DNA of 60,513 nucleotides. Source: Hoylesella saccharolytica JCM 17484 (lineage in GTDB: Bacteria; Bacteroidota; Bacteroidia; Bacteroidales; Bacteroidaceae). Under the pieces are notes generated by a model. The model was not told the DNA's origin. It ran no database searches and was given only the letters and a program-made list of their open reading frames with translations. The stretch is from the NCBI RefSeq assembly GCF_000614205.1, contig NZ_BAKN01000017.1, forward strand, positions 1 through 60,513, given 5' to 3'. Numbering within the stretch: the first letter of the stretch is position 1; each line of letters starts with the position of its first letter. This document shows positions 57,777-60,513 of the stretch, piece by piece. A program made the position numbers and the translations under genes.

Positions 57777-59807
57777 CTACTTTTCCACAATCTTTCCTTC
57801 AATATACTCGATGGTGTTTTTAAGGCAATCGGTTCCGTTGTAAACAGAATGGGTGATGGCGAGCCAGATGGTAGTGGTGTCCTTAAGAAAGAGAGAGTTG
57901 TAGTAAGCACCTTCACCATAAGGCAGGTTGGAAAAAGGAGCTGTGCGCGGACCGAAATTATGACCGGTGTTATCACCTACGGTTACTTGCGTTCGGTTCG
58001 TTTGCCAAACACTTCCGCGCTGGTCGAGGTGGCCACTAACCACAATTTCGCCCGTTGGAAGCTGTATCATATAAGGTGCACAGCCTCTTAAAATGGGGCG
58101 ACAGAGCCACCTACGCGAGTTCTCGATGCCGTTCCAATCGGTGGCATCCCATTCTTCTGACAACTGGCGATAAATCAAGCTGGGATTGGCATTACTGTTG
58201 ATGCTTTCAATACTAAAAAGAACACCCTTGTTACCTTGCAGAAGAACAGGAACGGGCATACCATCGCGACGCCCCGGATTGTAACTGGCGCGACGGAAAG
58301 CCGTCCACGTTTCTCCGTTGTCGGTTGAACGAGCGCAAAGTATCTCTTGAAAGAGGTTATGACGTTGATGATCCCACCAATAGGCTTCCGACGATACAAG
58401 GAGTTCCAGTTCACCTCCGGGCAGCTGTACAATTTGCGGTTCCCACGTTCTTCCACGCCCCACGGTAATGGGATCTCCCCAAGTATTACCTCCATCTTTA
58501 GAGATAGACACGAATACCTGACAATTGTAATTGGTTTCGGGATTAGCGTTACCGATAAATTGCATCAAGATCCAACCATTGGACAGTCGGGTAAAAGTAG
58601 GATCTGCAAAACGTGTCCATCCGTAAGCGTCGTTCGAGAAACTCTTAGCATGGTCCATCAGTTTTTCGGGCACCGACCACGTACGACCGTTGTCAACAGA
58701 ACGTTGCAGATAGATATCTTGCCAATGGTCAGTATTCTTTTGCGTTCCGTCGCCACCGTGATAAGTGAGCAGAAGTGTGTCAGGCGACACGCGGAGCAGT
58801 CGCGGGTATTCTGCTTGAATGTTGTCGGGCGACAGTTGAATCCGAGTAGGGTTTACCTCCCAAACAATTTTATGGCGTGCCGGTTTCACTGTATGGTCAA
58901 CTACGTAAGTGCTATAGTCGGTCATGGTGCGAACAGTTTTGCTGATAGTCTGTTCGTGCCCATTGATAACCGCCGTAACGGTGGCTGTATATTCCGTGGC
59001 TGGTTGTAAACCTGTGATATCGGCAGAAGTATAGATACCATCGTGATTGCGCACCGCCGTATAGGTTTTCATATTGCCGGGTGTACCAAACTGAAAGGTG
59101 GGACGAGGTAGCGCGGAAGTATGACCGTCGACAAGAAACTTTGTCACCACTTTATTGGTAGTGATGGTCCAATCTTCGCTGCTCCACTTTAAGCCTACCA
59201 TAGTATCGGTTAGCTTGCCCGGTCCGTAGATAATCGCCCCATCTTTTGTTTTGAAATATACCCGAACGGTATACTTCTCATTAGGCTGAAGCCCGGTGCA
59301 TGTCAAGTCGAATTCTTTTCCATCGGGTAGTTTTGTACCTTCTATCTTACGATACATGTTAGTATGCAACCGGCTCAGATTGCTAAAATTGCGACAGAAC
59401 CCCCACTCTGCCACCTCGCTCTTGGGCAACGTAAAGTCGGAAATGCGGTAAGTGGCGGTGGTAGCCGTAGTAGACTTCAGACTAACCGAAAAATTAATCA
59501 TCTTAATGATATGCGTCTGCACGATAGGCTGGCACGCATTATCGCCTTCGACAACCACGCGCACGTAACTGTCGGTTTTAGAGCGAAAGGCATAAGTTGG
59601 CTTATTCTCTCCGCTGATATCCTTCCAAGTATTACCCCCATCGGCAGAGCTTTGCCAACGTATACTGCCATAGTTATCCGTAGTCCACTGCAGGCTCAGC
59701 GTAGTGTTAATCCAGCTTCTGGCGTAATGTGTAAATGTTTGTTGTGCTTTAATTGACTGTAACAAGGCAAAAAGCATTGCAAAGATGATAGATAAAAACT
59801 GTTTCAT
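57777..59807 (-). CDS. Sialidase/BNR-repeat (Asp-box) exported protein
   Basis: A 676-aa exported protein (signal peptide to about QSIKA). Residues about 100-310 are FN3-like beta-sandwiches (GLQPATEYTATVTAVINGHE). From about 320 a BNR propeller begins with YPRLLRVSPDTLLLTYHG and several Asp-boxes (SVDNGRTW, SKDGGNTWGD, STDNGETWTAF), plus an early one (SADGGNTWKD). The usual sialidase FRIP motif is not seen; the YPRLLR form is closer to GH93-type or unassigned BNR families. Located 11 bp after the T9SS CTD gene on the same strand. Confidence 0.78.
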   Translation of the reverse strand: MKQFLSIIFAMLFALLQSIKAQQTFTHYARSWINTTLSLQWTTDNYGSIRWQSSADGGNTWKDISGENKPTYAFRSKTDSYVRVVVEGDNACQPIVQTHIIKMINFSVSLKSTTATTATYRISDFTLPKSEVAEWGFCRNFSNLSRLHTNMYRKIEGTKLPDGKEFDLTCTGLQPNEKYTVRVYFKTKDGAIIYGPGKLTDTMVGLKWSSEDWTITTNKVVTKFLVDGHTSALPRPTFQFGTPGNMKTYTAVRNHDGIYTSADITGLQPATEYTATVTAVINGHEQTISKTVRTMTDYSTYVVDHTVKPARHKIVWEVNPTRIQLSPDNIQAEYPRLLRVSPDTLLLTYHGGDGTQKNTDHWQDIYLQRSVDNGRTWSVPEKLMDHAKSFSNDAYGWTRFADPTFTRLSNGWILMQFIGNANPETNYNCQVFVSISKDGGNTWGDPITVGRGRTWEPQIVQLPGGELELLVSSEAYWWDHQRHNLFQEILCARSTDNGETWTAFRRASYNPGRRDGMPVPVLLQGNKGVLFSIESINSNANPSLIYRQLSEEWDATDWNGIENSRRWLCRPILRGCAPYMIQLPTGEIVVSGHLDQRGSVWQTNRTQVTVGDNTGHNFGPRTAPFSNLPYGEGAYYNSLFLKDTTTIWLAITHSVYNGTDCLKNTIEYIEGKIVEK

Positions 59808-59818
59808 AAGATAAGCGA

Positions 59819-60364
59819 TTATGGGATAAGGATGCGTTTGGTAAGTGCCGTTCCATCGGCATAGATGTAGTTAACAAGATATACACCCGATGGCAGTTGT
59901 AATGCGGCTGGATTTGTAGGCATATCGGGTACAATGTCGGTAATCTTTTTTACCATTGTACCTGCCATGTCAAGAATATGAATACGCACCGGTGTTGCCT
60001 CTACTTGGTGAGATAAGATAACGGCATTGCTTGTGGTTGCAGTAAAGAGCGTACTCACCGAGCATAGGTGCGCATCGGTTACCTTAAGATAATAACTGCC
60101 TGCACGGTCGATGTGCAGCGTTGACGATGTACCCAACGTATGCCCGTCGGCATCTGTCCATAGATACGAGTAGGTTCCATCACCACCTTCAACAGTGAGG
60201 TCGCTACCCAAAGTGGCACCCTCTTGGGGCAGTTCTAATACAACGGTATGCGCAACCACCATTAGCGGAGGATATTGCTGCACAACAATGGGGATAAAGT
60301 TTTGCGCAGCAGCCGTTAAGCAAACGGTTTGCAGCAGAAGCACAAAAATAAGTAGCTTTTTCAT
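59819..60364 (-). CDS. Small exported protein with PKD-like and T9SS C-terminal domain
   Basis: A 181-aa protein with signal peptide (MKKLLIFVLLLQTVCLTAAA). A PKD-like domain (about 52-105: VEGGDGTYSYLWTDADGHTL) is followed by a type A sorting domain (VRIHILDMAGTMVKKITDIV, then PSGVYLVNYIYADG and terminal TKRILIP), the signature of type IX secretion cargo. Very short for T9SS cargo. Its gene precedes the sialidase-like gene, which itself lacks a CTD. Confidence 0.82.
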   Translation of the reverse strand: MKKLLIFVLLLQTVCLTAAAQNFIPIVVQQYPPLMVVAHTVVLELPQEGATLGSDLTVEGGDGTYSYLWTDADGHTLGTSSTLHIDRAGSYYLKVTDAHLCSVSTLFTATTSNAVILSHQVEATPVRIHILDMAGTMVKKITDIVPDMPTNPAALQLPSGVYLVNYIYADGTALTKRILIP

Positions 60365-60426
60365 TGAATGGTTTGAAGTTAATGTTGATAAAAATGCACA
60401 AACAGAGAGAGACGGCTTCAGCCCGA

Positions 60427-60513
60427 CTGATAGCCTGTTCGGACACTCCCAAAATGAAATCTAAGGCTCTGATAGCACGTTCGGATACTCCCGAAATGAA
60501 ATCCGAGGCTCTG
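60427..60513. repeat. 42-bp tandem array running off the window
   Basis: Units begin at 60427, 60469 and 60511, 42 bp apart. Each contains GATAGC, GTTCGGA, ACTCCC and AAATGAAATC. Read on the minus strand it shares CAGAGCCTCGGAT with the 1-164 array and TTTCGGG...TCCGAA...CGTGC with the 32428 array. It continues past the window end. Confidence 0.88.

Noticed and set aside
57553..57843. Plus-strand 96-codon frame before and across the sialidase-like 3' end
   Set aside because: It runs into the real minus-strand gene, and no promoter, RBS or motif supports it.

Overview
The window is a 60.5-kb piece of a Bacteroidota genome, most likely order Bacteroidales and close to Prevotellaceae. Evidence: a SusC/SusD pair, repeated -7 boxes of the Bacteroidota type TAnnTTTG (often followed by C) ahead of genes on both strands, a Bacteroidales-type HU protein, a type IX secretion C-terminal domain, and many SPI or SPII exported proteins. 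I cannot fix the genus. No rRNA, tRNA, integrase or intact transposase was found.

Layout. 1-7.5 kb: a minus-strand polysaccharide-utilisation operon (Ser-type sulfatase, SusC, SusD) with an AraC-like regulator beside it. 7.9-12 kb: aroB divergent from a large outer-membrane beta-barrel protein. 12.5-15 kb: an AT-rich accessory island with a secreted protein, a decayed gene fragment, a lipoprotein overlapping a decayed cell-wall amidase, and two direct repeats that each carry a promoter-like box. 15.4-35.8 kb: mostly housekeeping genes (HU, TRIC-type channel, D-2-hydroxyacid dehydrogenase, RarA, PepD, OmpH/Skp-like, TrpB2-like, acyltransferase, DsbA-like, NlpE-like, hemerythrin/PAS sensor, RpsO, TypA, porin-like, YgiQ radical SAM, PlsC-like). 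35.8-37.6 kb: no gene, but layered repeats. 37.6-51.9 kb: a long plus-strand peptidoglycan/MurNAc scavenging locus. 52-57 kb: lipoprotein, beta-lactamase/SGNH fusion, Tsx-like DUF5020 channel and NCS2 purine permease. 57.8-60.4 kb: minus-strand sialidase-like protein and a T9SS C-terminal-domain protein.

How the main locus works together (family knowledge plus inference): two exo-N-acetylmuramidase (NamZ) paralogues and a golvesin-containing amidase would release MurNAc and peptides from cell-wall fragments. AmpG, an SSS symporter and a DUF5009 protein (MurT-like) would import the products. A BadF-type kinase (MurK-like) would make MurNAc-6-P, and MurQ would turn it into GlcNAc-6-P. The set resembles the MurTKQ/NamZ inventory described for Tannerella forsythia.

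Two window-wide patterns stand out. First, intergenic tandem arrays have units of exactly 41 (or 42) bp at four loci and exactly 22 bp at four loci, and both ends of the window lie inside 41/42-bp arrays. Second, ten otherwise intact genes are broken by eleven single-base losses and no gains, which points to consensus errors rather than true pseudogenes. I therefore give those genes as single full-length CDSs with the break position noted.
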